From JBFWYO01 sp050186335 (GTDB lineage Bacteria > Pseudomonadota > Alphaproteobacteria > Bin65): a DNA stretch of 39,623 bases. Location of the stretch: NCBI GenBank assembly GCA_050186335.1, contig JBFWYO010000046.1:1-39623 (forward strand). Reading direction: 5' to 3'. This document shows, piece after piece, positions 16,011 to 23,392 of the stretch. A program made the translations under genes and the position numbers. Below the pieces are notes generated by a model that made no database searches, had not been told where the DNA came from, and worked only from the letters and a program-made list of their open reading frames with translations. Each line of letters begins with the position of its first letter. Positions within the stretch are counted from its first letter, which is position 1.

Positions 16011-16045
16011 GCGGGACTCCGAAGACGGCGGGTTTATTCTTAATA

Positions 16046-16055
16046 TGACCGGTCA
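16046..16055. promoter_or_regulatory. TGACCGGTCA palindrome between divergent operons, probable TetR operator
   Basis: TGACCGGTCA is a perfect 10-base palindrome. It extends imperfectly to 16042-16059, with AAT and TTT flanks in an otherwise GC-rich sequence. It lies between the diverging diiron gene (start 16010) and SDR gene (start 16196). TTCTTA (16037-16042) and TATAAA (16060-16065), 17 bases apart, form a weak plus-strand promoter around it. ACCGGT-centred palindromes are typical TetR-family sites. The TetR encoded at 12722-13366 is the obvious candidate to bind here. Confidence 0.5.
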
Positions 16056-16195
16056 GTTTATAAATAGCGCGAGTCGGGCCGGGACGCAAGCCGGGACGCC
16101 GGGCGATCGTTACCGACTCCTCATTATGCCTTGTGGCAGCGCGCGCCGTTGGGTATGCAGCAGGCAACAGCGCTACAATACAAAGAGGTGACGCG

Positions 16196-16975
16196 ATGGA
16201 TCTCGGCATCCGCGGCCGCACGGCGATCGTCTGCGCCGCCAGTAAAGGCCTGGGTCGCGCCTGCGCCCGCGCGCTTGCCCGCGAGGGTGTCGATGTGACG
16301 ATCACGGCGCGTGGCAAGGATGCTTTGGCGCAAACCGCCGACGAGATTCGCAAGGAATTCGGCGTGCGGGTGACCGCGGTCGAGGGCGATATCGCGACCG
16401 AAGCGGGCCGCACGGCGGCGCTGGCGGCCTGCCCCGAGCCGGACATCCTGATCAACAACGCCGGCGGACCGCCGGTCGGCGCGTTCCGGGACTGGCGCCG
16501 CGACGACTGGCTGAAGACCATCGATGCCAACATGCTGGCGCCGATTGAAATGATCCGTTTGACAGTCGATGCGATGATCGCGCGCCGCTTCGGCCGCATC
16601 GTCAACATCACATCGTATTCGGTGAAGGTGCCGGTCGCCGACCTCAGCTTGTCGAATGGCGCGCGCGCCGGATTGACCGGTTTCGTGGCCGGGGTTGCGC
16701 GCGACGTGGCGCTGCACAACGTGACGATCAACAATCTGTTGCCCGGCCCGTTCGAGACCGACCGCATGGTCATCAATACCGCCAAGCGCGCCGCCGCCGC
16801 CGGCAAGACGCCGCAGCAGATGCGCGCCGAGGCCGAAGCGCAAAGCCCGGCCAGGCGGTGGGGTGCCGCCAGCGAATTCGGCGACGCCTGCGCCTTCCTG
16901 TGCAGCGCCCAGGCCGGCTATATCGTCGGCCAGAATCTGGTGGTCGACGGCGGCATTGCGCGGACCCTTATGTAG
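16196..16975 (+). CDS. SDR-family protein lacking the YxxxK catalytic motif
   Basis: A 259-residue short-chain dehydrogenase/reductase. The cofactor end is intact: AASKGLG (14-20), an NADP-favouring RG at 39-40, and NNAG (87-90). The active-site Ser is kept (Ser140, in NITS), but the Tyr-x-x-x-Lys that normally follows is replaced by Ser153 and Arg157 (SLSNGARAG). Many bacterial homologues of this subgroup appear to share such a change, so it may be a distinct subfamily rather than a dead gene. AGAGGTG supports the start at 16196. It heads the plus-strand arm with a flavin monooxygenase, an extradiol dioxygenase, an aldolase homologue and an FAH hydrolase. The reaction cannot be assumed to be a normal alcohol oxidation. 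Confidence 0.82.
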   Translation: MDLGIRGRTAIVCAASKGLGRACARALAREGVDVTITARGKDALAQTADEIRKEFGVRVTAVEGDIATEAGRTAALAACPEPDILINNAGGPPVGAFRDWRRDDWLKTIDANMLAPIEMIRLTVDAMIARRFGRIVNITSYSVKVPVADLSLSNGARAGLTGFVAGVARDVALHNVTINNLLPGPFETDRMVINTAKRAAAAGKTPQQMRAEAEAQSPARRWGAASEFGDACAFLCSAQAGYIVGQNLVVDGGIARTLM

Positions 16976-17077
16976 GGTTCGGCGCGGTTGCGAACGGGCC
17001 GGTTTCGGCCCATTCTGGACCAAAATAGCGGTGCCGCGATCGAGACGACGGTGCCCGGAGGAAATCGCGGAGAGACG

Positions 17078-18286
17078 ATGTCCATTCAAACCACCCCGAA
17101 CATGCCGAGCCCGGACGAATTGGCCGCCCGCGCCCGTGCCATCGCGCCGGCCATTCGCAGCCGTGCGCGCGAGGCCGAACAACAGACCTGCGTGCCCGAG
17201 GCGACGCTGGACGAATTCCGCTCCGCCGAGTTGTACCGCACCATGCAGCCGAAGCGCTTCGGAGGCTACGAGTACGATTTCGGCGCCATGGTCGATATCA
17301 GTTACGAGATCGGCCGCGGCTGCGCCTCGACCGCCTGGGTCACCGGCCTCTACATCGTGCACAACTGGATTCTGGGCCAGTTCGCCGATGAGGCGCAGCA
17401 CGATGTCTGGGACGACACGCCCTGGGCGGTCATCTCCGGCTCATATCCGCCGGCCGGCAAGGCGACGCGCGTGGACGGCGGCTTCCGCCTGTCCGGCTCG
17501 TTCGGCTTTTCGAGCGGCTGCGACGGCTCGCAATGGACGATTTGCGGGGCGATGATCCCGCCCAAGAAAGACGGCGAGAAGCCGAAGCCCGGCTTCATGC
17601 TGGTGCCGGCGAAGGATTATAAGATCGATCAGAGCAGCTGGGACACGGTGGGTCTGCGCGGCAGCGGCACCAAGACGCTGTTCATCGACGATATTTTCGT
17701 ACCCGAGCACCGCATCCTGTACTTCGAAGATGCGTCGAGCCCAAACGCGCCGGGCACGGCGGTCAACAAGGATCCGCTGTTCCAGATCCCGTTCCTGGCC
17801 CTGATCCCCTACTCGCTCGCGACGCCGTCCATCGGTGCGGTCAGCGCGGCGATCGACGATTTCATCGACACCACGTCGGGACGGGCCACGCGCGGCGCCG
17901 TCAAGGGCGCCGGCATGAAGATGATCGAGTTCGCGACCGTGCAGCTGCGCATCGCCGAAGCGGCCGCCAATGTCGATGCCGCGCGACTATTGCAAAAGAA
18001 CGATTGCCGCGAGACCTATGCCGAGGTGATCAAGAACGGCATCGTTTCGATGCCCTCGCGTATGCGCAATCGGCGCAATCACGCCTTCGTCACGCGCTCC
18101 ATGAAACAATCGATCGACGGCTTGTTCACGGCGCTCGGCGGCCACGGCCTGTACCTGAGCACCGAAATCCAGCGCGCCTGGCGCGACGTGCATGCGATTG
18201 CGGCCCATGTCAGCTTGAACTGGGACGCGGTCGGCTCGATGTACGGGCAGCACCGGTTCGGACTGGAACCGCAGGGCCAATACTGA
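17078..18286 (+). CDS. Acyl-CoA dehydrogenase-fold flavin-dependent monooxygenase (HsaA/HpaB-C2-like)
   Basis: A 402-residue protein of the group D flavin monooxygenases, which share the acyl-CoA dehydrogenase fold but use reduced flavin and oxygen to hydroxylate phenols (HsaA, p-hydroxyphenylacetate hydroxylase C2). Family segments include RFGGYEYDFG, GCASTAWVTGLYIVHNW, GFRLSGSFGFSSGCD, and the C-terminal TALGGHGLYLSTEIQRAWRD with its substrate-site residues. The canonical dehydrogenase Glu is absent. The start at 17078 follows GGAGAGACG; a longer in-frame extension lacks family similarity. It lies just before the extradiol dioxygenase, matching the HsaA-then-HsaC logic of phenol to catechol to cleavage. 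No flavin reductase partner is encoded in the window, so one must be supplied from elsewhere. Confidence 0.84.
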   Translation: MSIQTTPNMPSPDELAARARAIAPAIRSRAREAEQQTCVPEATLDEFRSAELYRTMQPKRFGGYEYDFGAMVDISYEIGRGCASTAWVTGLYIVHNWILGQFADEAQHDVWDDTPWAVISGSYPPAGKATRVDGGFRLSGSFGFSSGCDGSQWTICGAMIPPKKDGEKPKPGFMLVPAKDYKIDQSSWDTVGLRGSGTKTLFIDDIFVPEHRILYFEDASSPNAPGTAVNKDPLFQIPFLALIPYSLATPSIGAVSAAIDDFIDTTSGRATRGAVKGAGMKMIEFATVQLRIAEAAANVDAARLLQKNDCRETYAEVIKNGIVSMPSRMRNRRNHAFVTRSMKQSIDGLFTALGGHGLYLSTEIQRAWRDVHAIAAHVSLNWDAVGSMYGQHRFGLEPQGQY

Positions 18287-18293
18287 GACGGCG

Positions 18294-19160
18294 ATGATCA
18301 ACCTGATCGACATCCGCTATGTGCGCATGGGCACCGACGATATCGAGCGCTGCGTCGATTTCGCCACGCGCATGGTCGGGCTTCAAGTCGTACGGCGCGA
18401 CGAGAATGCGGCCTACGTGCGCGGCGACGACCGCGATCACAACATCGTCTACTTCAAGGGCGATCCGAGCGATCACACGCTCGGCCTGGAGGTCCGTACG
18501 GTCGAAGAACTGGCGGCGGCGAGCGCCGAACTTGAAGCCGCCGGCCACGCGGTGCGCCAGGGTACCGATGCCGAAGCGGCCGAGCGGCGCGTGCTGCGCT
18601 TCGCCACGTTCAAGGATCCGACCGGCAACAAGGTCGACCTGGTCGTCCGGCCCTACCACAGCGGGGAGCGCTACTATGGCGCGCGCGACGCGGGGATCCA
18701 GGATTTCAGCCATGTCGGCCTGAAATCGAGCAACGCGCCGCGCGACGAGGCGTTCTGGTGCAAGCATTTCAACATGCGCGTGAATGACTGGATCGGACCG
18801 GCCCCGTTGATGAGCTTCGATCACGTCCATCATCGGGTCGCGCTGTTCCCGACCGACCGGCCGGGCATCCAGCACATCAACTTCCAGGTTAACGGCATCG
18901 ACGACATCATGAAGTCCTGGTACTTCCTGCAGAAGCACCAGGTGAAGATCATGTTCGGTCCCGGGCGGCATCCGTCGTCCAGCGCGATGTTTTTGTACTT
19001 CGAAGGACCGGGCAGGATCATCTACGAATATTCCCATGGCGTGCGCCACCTGCACGACGGCGACGGTTGGCGCGCCCGGCAATTTCCGTTCGAACAATAT
19101 TCGTTCTGCATGTGGGGCGCCGTGCCGCAGATCGAAGAATTCGACACAGTCAAGAAATAG
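18294..19160 (+). CDS. Type I extradiol ring-cleavage dioxygenase (BphC/HsaC-like)
   Basis: A 288-residue two-domain VOC protein. The C-terminal domain has the full extradiol site: iron ligands His140 (FSHVGL), His194 (GIQHINF) and Glu245 (IIYEYSHG). The acid-base His lies in DHVHHRV (177-180), and a Tyr at 235 (FLYFEG) matches the conserved BphC active-site Tyr. The N-terminal domain is the degenerate, metal-free copy, as in BphC. It opens a catechol ring next to the hydroxyls (meta-cleavage) using Fe(II) and oxygen. It starts 7 bases after the monooxygenase gene and ends 6 bases before the aldolase homologue, so co-transcription is very likely. The aromatic substrate is unknown; a two-domain enzyme suggests a bicyclic or substituted catechol. 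Confidence 0.9.
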   Translation: MINLIDIRYVRMGTDDIERCVDFATRMVGLQVVRRDENAAYVRGDDRDHNIVYFKGDPSDHTLGLEVRTVEELAAASAELEAAGHAVRQGTDAEAAERRVLRFATFKDPTGNKVDLVVRPYHSGERYYGARDAGIQDFSHVGLKSSNAPRDEAFWCKHFNMRVNDWIGPAPLMSFDHVHHRVALFPTDRPGIQHINFQVNGIDDIMKSWYFLQKHQVKIMFGPGRHPSSSAMFLYFEGPGRIIYEYSHGVRHLHDGDGWRARQFPFEQYSFCMWGAVPQIEEFDTVKK

Positions 19161-19166
19161 GATCAC

Positions 19167-19865
19167 ATGGCAACGATTTTCGGCAAGCTGGGCGAGCCTA
19201 TCGAACAGACGCAGATTCGCGTGCGCAAGGCGGCGCGCGCCCTGCCCCGACACGGGCTGGGCCATGCCTATGGGCACGTCTCGGCGCGGCTCGACGACAA
19301 GAGCTTCCTGGTTTGCGCACCCAAGCCGATGGGCAATATCGGCGTCGGCGAGCGCGGCACCGTGGTGCCGATCGAGGGCTCGCTGCCGGAGGGCGTGCTC
19401 GGCGAGGTGCGGTGCCACCAGCAAATCTACAAGCGCCGGCCGGACGTCAACGGCATCATCCGCACCTTCCTGCGCGACGTCATGACGCTTTCGACGTTCC
19501 GCCTGACGCCCCAGGCGCGGATCGGCTTTGGAACCTACTTCGCGCCGCATCCGCCGCTGTGGGACGACCCGGCGCTGCTGCGCGACGACGGTGCGGCGGC
19601 GAAATTGGCCGACACGCTGGGACAGGCAAAAGCCATCGTCATGCGCGCCAACGGTTGCATCCTGACCGGCGGCACGATCGAGGAAGCGTTGGTGATGGCG
19701 TTCTATCTCGAAGAGGCGGCGCACACGGAACTGGCGGCGCTCGCCATCGGCAAGAATGCGGAAGGCGCCATCCTGACGCCGGAACAAGTCAAGGCGCGCG
19801 CGGTCAGCGCCGGCGGCGTCTACGAGCGGATGTGGGACTATCTGACGTTCGGCGATCCGGAATGA
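19167..19865 (+). CDS. Class II aldolase/adducin-family protein without the zinc triad
   Basis: A 232-residue class II aldolase homologue. The fold is recognisable from HGLGHAYGHVSARLDDKSFLV, GVLGEVRCHQQIYKRRPDV and GTIEEALVMAFYLEEAA. In active aldolases such as FucA, zinc is bound by the His pair of an HTH motif and a third His in an NHG motif. Here these are Arg99-Thr-Phe101 and Ala161-Asn162-Gly, so all three His are gone. The catalytic Glu position (Glu80, in LGEVRCH) is kept. It may be a metal-independent hydratase or lyase, or use another metal site. It sits 6 bases after the extradiol dioxygenase and before the FAH hydrolase, where meta-cleavage pathways place hydratase, decarboxylase or aldolase steps. 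Confidence 0.82.
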   Translation: MATIFGKLGEPIEQTQIRVRKAARALPRHGLGHAYGHVSARLDDKSFLVCAPKPMGNIGVGERGTVVPIEGSLPEGVLGEVRCHQQIYKRRPDVNGIIRTFLRDVMTLSTFRLTPQARIGFGTYFAPHPPLWDDPALLRDDGAAAKLADTLGQAKAIVMRANGCILTGGTIEEALVMAFYLEEAAHTELAALAIGKNAEGAILTPEQVKARAVSAGGVYERMWDYLTFGDPE

Positions 19866-19917
19866 ACCGACTTCGCGGCTCGCGACCGTTTTCAATTTTC
19901 AACATGAGGGAATGACC

Positions 19918-20787
19918 ATGCGTATCGTTGCGTTCAAAAAGGGTGCCAAGTCCGGACTCGCCGTCCGGCGCGGCGACGAGCTGATCGACCTGTCGATTGC
20001 GGCACCGAAACTGCCGAACGAATTGGGTGCGCTGCTGGCGATGCCGGGCGGCCTGAAGGCGGCCAAGGATGCGGCCAAGAACGCCAAGGGCAAGGCGGTC
20101 ATCAAGGGGGCGATTACCTATCTGCCGCCGATCGCCAATCCGTCCAAGATCATCTGCGTGGGCTTGAACTATCTCGATCACGCCAAGGAAAGCCCGTACA
20201 AGGACGCGCCCAAGTACCCGGTGCTGTTCAACCGCTTCGTTTCGACCTTCGTGGCGCACGGCCAACCGCTGCTCGCCCCGTTCCTGTCGCCGCAGTTCGA
20301 CTATGAGGGCGAACTCGTGATCGTGATCGGCAAGAAGGGCCGCCACATTCCGAAAGCCAAGGCATTGTCATATGTCGCCGGCTATTCGATCTTCAACGAC
20401 GGTTCGGTGCGCGACTATCAGTTCAAGAGCACCCAGTGGATGATGGGCAAGAATTTTGACGGCACCGGCGCCTTCGGTCCCGACTTTGTGAGCGCCGACG
20501 AAGTGCCGGCCGGTGCCTCGGGCCTCAAGCTGGAAACCCGCCTCAACGGCAAGGTCATGCAGAAAGCCAATACGCGCGACATGATCTTCGACACCGCAAC
20601 GCTGGTCGAAACCTGCTCGTCGGCGATGACGCTGATGCCGGGCGACATCATCGTCAGCGGCACGCCGGCCGGCATCGGCCATGCGCGCGTTCCGCCGGTC
20701 TACATGAAGGGCGGCGACGTGTGCGAAGTGGAAATCGAAGGCATCGGCGTGCTGCGCAACCCAGTGCGCAACGAAAAGAAGAAATAA
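19918..20787 (+). CDS. Fumarylacetoacetate hydrolase (FAH)-family enzyme
   Basis: A 289-residue FAH-fold protein. Metal ligands are visible as Glu130 and Glu132 (FDYEGELV) and Asp161 (IFNDGSVRD). The VGLNYLDHAKE segment (81-91) holds the conserved His-containing loop, and VSGTPAGIGHARVPP closes the active site. Family members hydrolyse C-C bonds of diketo acids, decarboxylate or tautomerise oxalocrotonates, or hydrate 2-oxopentenoates in meta-cleavage pathways. The N-terminal 70 residues form the small domain common in the longer members. The ATG at 19918 is preferred to one at 19912 because GAGGGA lies at a better distance. As the last gene of the plus arm it probably processes the ring-opened product; no alpha/beta-hydrolase of the BphD type is present to do so. 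Confidence 0.88.
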   Translation: MRIVAFKKGAKSGLAVRRGDELIDLSIAAPKLPNELGALLAMPGGLKAAKDAAKNAKGKAVIKGAITYLPPIANPSKIICVGLNYLDHAKESPYKDAPKYPVLFNRFVSTFVAHGQPLLAPFLSPQFDYEGELVIVIGKKGRHIPKAKALSYVAGYSIFNDGSVRDYQFKSTQWMMGKNFDGTGAFGPDFVSADEVPAGASGLKLETRLNGKVMQKANTRDMIFDTATLVETCSSAMTLMPGDIIVSGTPAGIGHARVPPVYMKGGDVCEVEIEGIGVLRNPVRNEKKK

Positions 20788-20795
20788 ATCTTTCG

Positions 20796-20905
20796 ATTGT
20801 CACCCCGGACAAACGCCCTTTTGCGCAGGTCCGGGGTCCAGGAGCGGTAAAGTCGGTTAGACCCTGGACCCCTTCGCTCCGCTGCGCTTTGGCCGGGGCG
20901 ACAAT
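20796..20905. repeat. Palindromic intergenic element (CACCCCGG-type)
   Basis: A 110-base element of nested inverted repeats. The outer arms ATTGTCACCCCGG (20796-20808) and CCGGGGCGACAAT (20893-20905) match except at one position. Inside, GGGGTCCAGG (20833-20842) pairs with CCTGGACCCC (20863-20872), and CCCCGGAC (20803-20810) pairs with GTCCGGGG (20829-20836). It could form one large cruciform or two hairpins. Elements with this CCCCGGAC/GTCCGGGGTCCA core are dispersed in many alphaproteobacterial genomes. It lies between convergent genes. A truncated CATCCCGGAC-like match appears near 24456. Confidence 0.65.
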
Positions 20906-20926
20906 TGATGCAGTTCGAAACGAGAA

Positions 20927-20952
20927 ACGGGGCCGATCGGCCCCGTTTTTTT
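20927..20952 (+). terminator. Rho-independent terminator between convergent operons
   Basis: ACGGGGCCGA and TCGGCCCCGT form a perfect 20-base palindrome (20927-20946) ending in a run of seven T on the plus strand. It would stop transcription from the FAH operon. The minus strand has only three T after the stem, so stopping of the GST operon there would be weaker. Confidence 0.8.
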
Positions 20953-20973
20953 GTCGCCGTGCCACGACCCGCT

Positions 20974-21594
20974 CTACGTCAGCGGCAGCGTCGAATGTTT
21001 CTTGAACGCCGGACGGGCCGCGATTCGGTCGTACCAGGCTTTGAGATTCTTGAAATCCTCGCGCTCGATGTCGAGCACGTACCAGCGGAACGTCGTCAGA
21101 CCGGCCGGGATATCGGCCATCGAGAAGCGTTCGCCGGACAGATACGGCGTTCTGCCCAACGCATCGTCCATCATGGCGTAGAGCTGCGCCAGCTTGTCGC
21201 GATTGACCGCGAGCGCCTTCATGTCGCGGTCCTCCGGCTTGGTGCGGATCAGCGTCCAGAACACCGGCCGCAGATAGGCGAACAGCGTCGAGATTTGCCA
21301 ATCCATCCATTTGTCGCCCATCGCGCGTTCGCGCGGATCGGTCGGCCAAAGCGTGCCGGCACCGTATTTGGCCGAAAGGTAACGCACGATGGCGTTCGAC
21401 TCCCAAAGCACGAAATCACCGTCGATCAGTGTCGGCACGAGTCCGTTCGGATTCAGGCGCAAATATTCGGGCGATTGGTTCTTGCCGAACGCTCCGCCGA
21501 AATCTTCGCGCTCGTAAGGCAAATTCAATTCGTCGCAGCACCACAGGACCTTCTGTACATTGATCGAATTGCTGCGACCGAGAATCTTGAGCAT
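20974..21594 (-). CDS. Glutathione S-transferase (first of three)
   Basis: A 206-residue GST. The thioredoxin-like domain holds NSINVQKVLWCCDELNLPYE with Ser9/Asn10 in the catalytic turn, the cis-Pro in NGLVPTLID, and the glutathione-binding WESNAIVRYL (Glu-Ser). The helical C-terminal domain has the N-capping FSMADIPAG motif. The enzyme should conjugate or de-conjugate glutathione with an electrophile. GGAG precedes the ATG at 21594. It is the last of four genes read leftward and lies 26 bases after the second GST. The exact substrate is unknown; isomerase, dehalogenase and ether-cleaving GSTs share this architecture. Confidence 0.9.
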   Translation of the reverse strand: MLKILGRSNSINVQKVLWCCDELNLPYEREDFGGAFGKNQSPEYLRLNPNGLVPTLIDGDFVLWESNAIVRYLSAKYGAGTLWPTDPRERAMGDKWMDWQISTLFAYLRPVFWTLIRTKPEDRDMKALAVNRDKLAQLYAMMDDALGRTPYLSGERFSMADIPAGLTTFRWYVLDIEREDFKNLKAWYDRIAARPAFKKHSTLPLT

Positions 21595-21620
21595 GTTTTC
21601 GTCTCCACTTTAGCCTGCCG

Positions 21621-22313
21621 TCACCGCGGCTTCTGTTGCCAACCGTATAGCGAGGCGCGCTGTTCGTCGGTCAGATTCAGCACGCCGGGTTTCTGAAGGT
21701 CGCGGCGGACGGTATTGCCGCGCTGAACGTTGGGCCGGTCGCCGACTTCCTTGTGCCAGCGCGAAAGATTCGGCCAGTCGGACAGTTTCTGTTCCTGCCG
21801 TTCCGGCATGATCCACGGCCAGCAGGATATGTCGGCCACCGAGTAATCCCCGGCCAGATACGGAACCTCGCCAAGACGATCGTCGAGCACTTTGTACAAG
21901 CGTTCCGTCTCGCGCGAATACCGGTTGATGGCGTATTGGATTTTTTCCGGCGCGTAATCGTGGAAATGCGCCATCTGACCCATCATCGGCCCGACATTGG
22001 CGGCCTGAAACACCAGCCATTTGAGCACCTCGTAACGGCCTTTCAGGTCCGACGGCATCAGCTTGCCGGATTTTTCCGCCAGGTAGGCGAGTATGACCGC
22101 GGATTCGAACAACGTAATGGGCGGACCGCTTTTCGGCGCCTGATCGATCATCGCCGGCATCTTGCCGTTCGGATTGATTTTCAGGAATTCCGGCGTGCGC
22201 GTGCCGCCGCGCGTGAAATCGACCGGAATGATGTTGTACGGCAGCCCCATCTCTTCGAGCGCGATGGTGATTTTACGGCCGTTCACGCTCGGCCAGTAGT
22301 AGAGGTCGATCAT
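21621..22313 (-). CDS. Glutathione S-transferase, YfcG/Nu-like (second of three)
   Basis: A 230-residue GST. It opens with MIDLYYWPSVNGRKITIALEE, in which Ser and Asn of the PSVNG turn mark the glutathione thiol site. This is the YfcG/Ure2p-like pattern, whose members often have disulfide-bond reductase activity. The cis-Pro is in NGKMPAMID and the Glu-Ser pair in LFESAVILAYLAEKSGKL. The C-terminal domain contains GDYSVADISCWPW. The start at 22313 has GAGGG upstream and fits the family; a longer frame begins in non-conserved sequence. It lies 37 bases after the dehydrogenase-like gene. It resembles the GST at 23393 more than the one at 20974. Confidence 0.88.
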   Translation of the reverse strand: MIDLYYWPSVNGRKITIALEEMGLPYNIIPVDFTRGGTRTPEFLKINPNGKMPAMIDQAPKSGPPITLFESAVILAYLAEKSGKLMPSDLKGRYEVLKWLVFQAANVGPMMGQMAHFHDYAPEKIQYAINRYSRETERLYKVLDDRLGEVPYLAGDYSVADISCWPWIMPERQEQKLSDWPNLSRWHKEVGDRPNVQRGNTVRRDLQKPGVLNLTDEQRASLYGWQQKPR

Positions 22314-22350
22314 CGGGTTACCCTCATGTTTCCGGGTTCGTTCGGTGGAA

Positions 22351-23250
22351 CTATTTTTCGGTCTTCCTGCCACGCAGGAAATTGATCATGCCGCTGGAAT
22401 CGACGTTGCCGCCGCCGTTGGCGCAGAACATCGCGTACAGGGCGGTGGCTGCAGCGCCGAGCGGGCTGGCGACGCCGGCCTGCTGGGCCGCCGCTTGCGC
22501 CAACTGCAAATCCTTGAGCAGCAGCGCAGAGGCGCCGCCCGGCACGTAGCCATGGCTTGACGGCGCGTCCGGCAGCAGGCCCGGCACCGGACACAGATTG
22601 TCGAGCGCCCAGCTCTGTCCGGAGGATTGCTTGGCCACTTCGAACAAAGTGCCGGCGTCCAAGCCGATTTTTTCAGCCAGCGCGAACGCTTCGCACATCC
22701 CGAGCGTATTGATACCGACCATCAGGTTGTTGCAGATCTTGGCCGCCTGGCCGGTGCCGGCGTCCCCGGTGTGAATCACCGCCTGCGCCATGCCCATCAA
22801 AATCGGCCGCGCGCGCTCGATTGCCTTGGCCGAGCCGCCGGCCATGAAAGTCAGCTTTCCCGCCTTGGCGCCGCGGATGCCGCCGGAGATCGGCGCATCG
22901 ATGGCGTCGATGGCTAGCCGGCCTGCGTGCGCCGCGATCTCGCGCGCCAGTTCGATCTGGCTGGTCGAGCTGTCGATCACCAGCATGCCGGTGCGCGCTT
23001 GCGCCAGGATGCCGTCGGCGCCCAGATAGATCTCGCGATGATCCTTGCCGCCCGGCAGGACAGAGATAACCGTATCGGCCGCGCGCACCGCCTCCCGCAG
23101 AGTCGCCGCTGGCTTGGCGCCTTCGGCCTGCATCAGGGCAACCCGTTCGGGCCGCATATCGTAGGCCACCACAGTATGCCCTGCGCGACACAGATTAATC
23201 GCCATCGGCAGCCCGATCGCGCCCAAGCCGAGAAATGCGACGACCGACAT
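22351..23250 (-). CDS. 3-hydroxyisobutyrate dehydrogenase-family NAD(P)-dependent oxidoreductase
   Basis: A 299-residue beta-hydroxyacid dehydrogenase. The Rossmann motif is FLGLGAIGLPMA (6-17). The substrate-binding DAPISGGIRGAKAGKLTFMAGG lies near 120-140, and the catalytic Lys is in GQAAKICNN (about 171). The C-terminal helical domain is complete. Such enzymes oxidise 3-hydroxyisobutyrate, tartronate semialdehyde or similar beta-hydroxy acids. AGGAGA precedes the ATG. Placement between glutathione S-transferases suggests that the substrate may be a product of the GST reactions or a small hydroxy acid released from them. It is not the standard mmsB context of valine breakdown. Confidence 0.88.
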   Translation of the reverse strand: MSVVAFLGLGAIGLPMAINLCRAGHTVVAYDMRPERVALMQAEGAKPAATLREAVRAADTVISVLPGGKDHREIYLGADGILAQARTGMLVIDSSTSQIELAREIAAHAGRLAIDAIDAPISGGIRGAKAGKLTFMAGGSAKAIERARPILMGMAQAVIHTGDAGTGQAAKICNNLMVGINTLGMCEAFALAEKIGLDAGTLFEVAKQSSGQSWALDNLCPVPGLLPDAPSSHGYVPGGASALLLKDLQLAQAAAQQAGVASPLGAAATALYAMFCANGGGNVDSSGMINFLRGRKTEK

Positions 23251-23392
23251 AATTGTCTCCTGTGCAACAAGATCGCCGTGGTTTTCCGCGAAACCAAACT
23301 GGCAGTTAAGACTAGTATACAGCCCTGCGCCTGGTGCGCGAACGCGCGCGCCGCATATCAGCGCTGTTCCGCGAACGTACGCAACGCGTCCG

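Noticed and set aside
23314..23319. TATACT-like -10 upstream of the dehydrogenase gene as a confirmed promoter
   Set aside because: No acceptable -35 at 16-18 bases, so it is mentioned only as a possibility.
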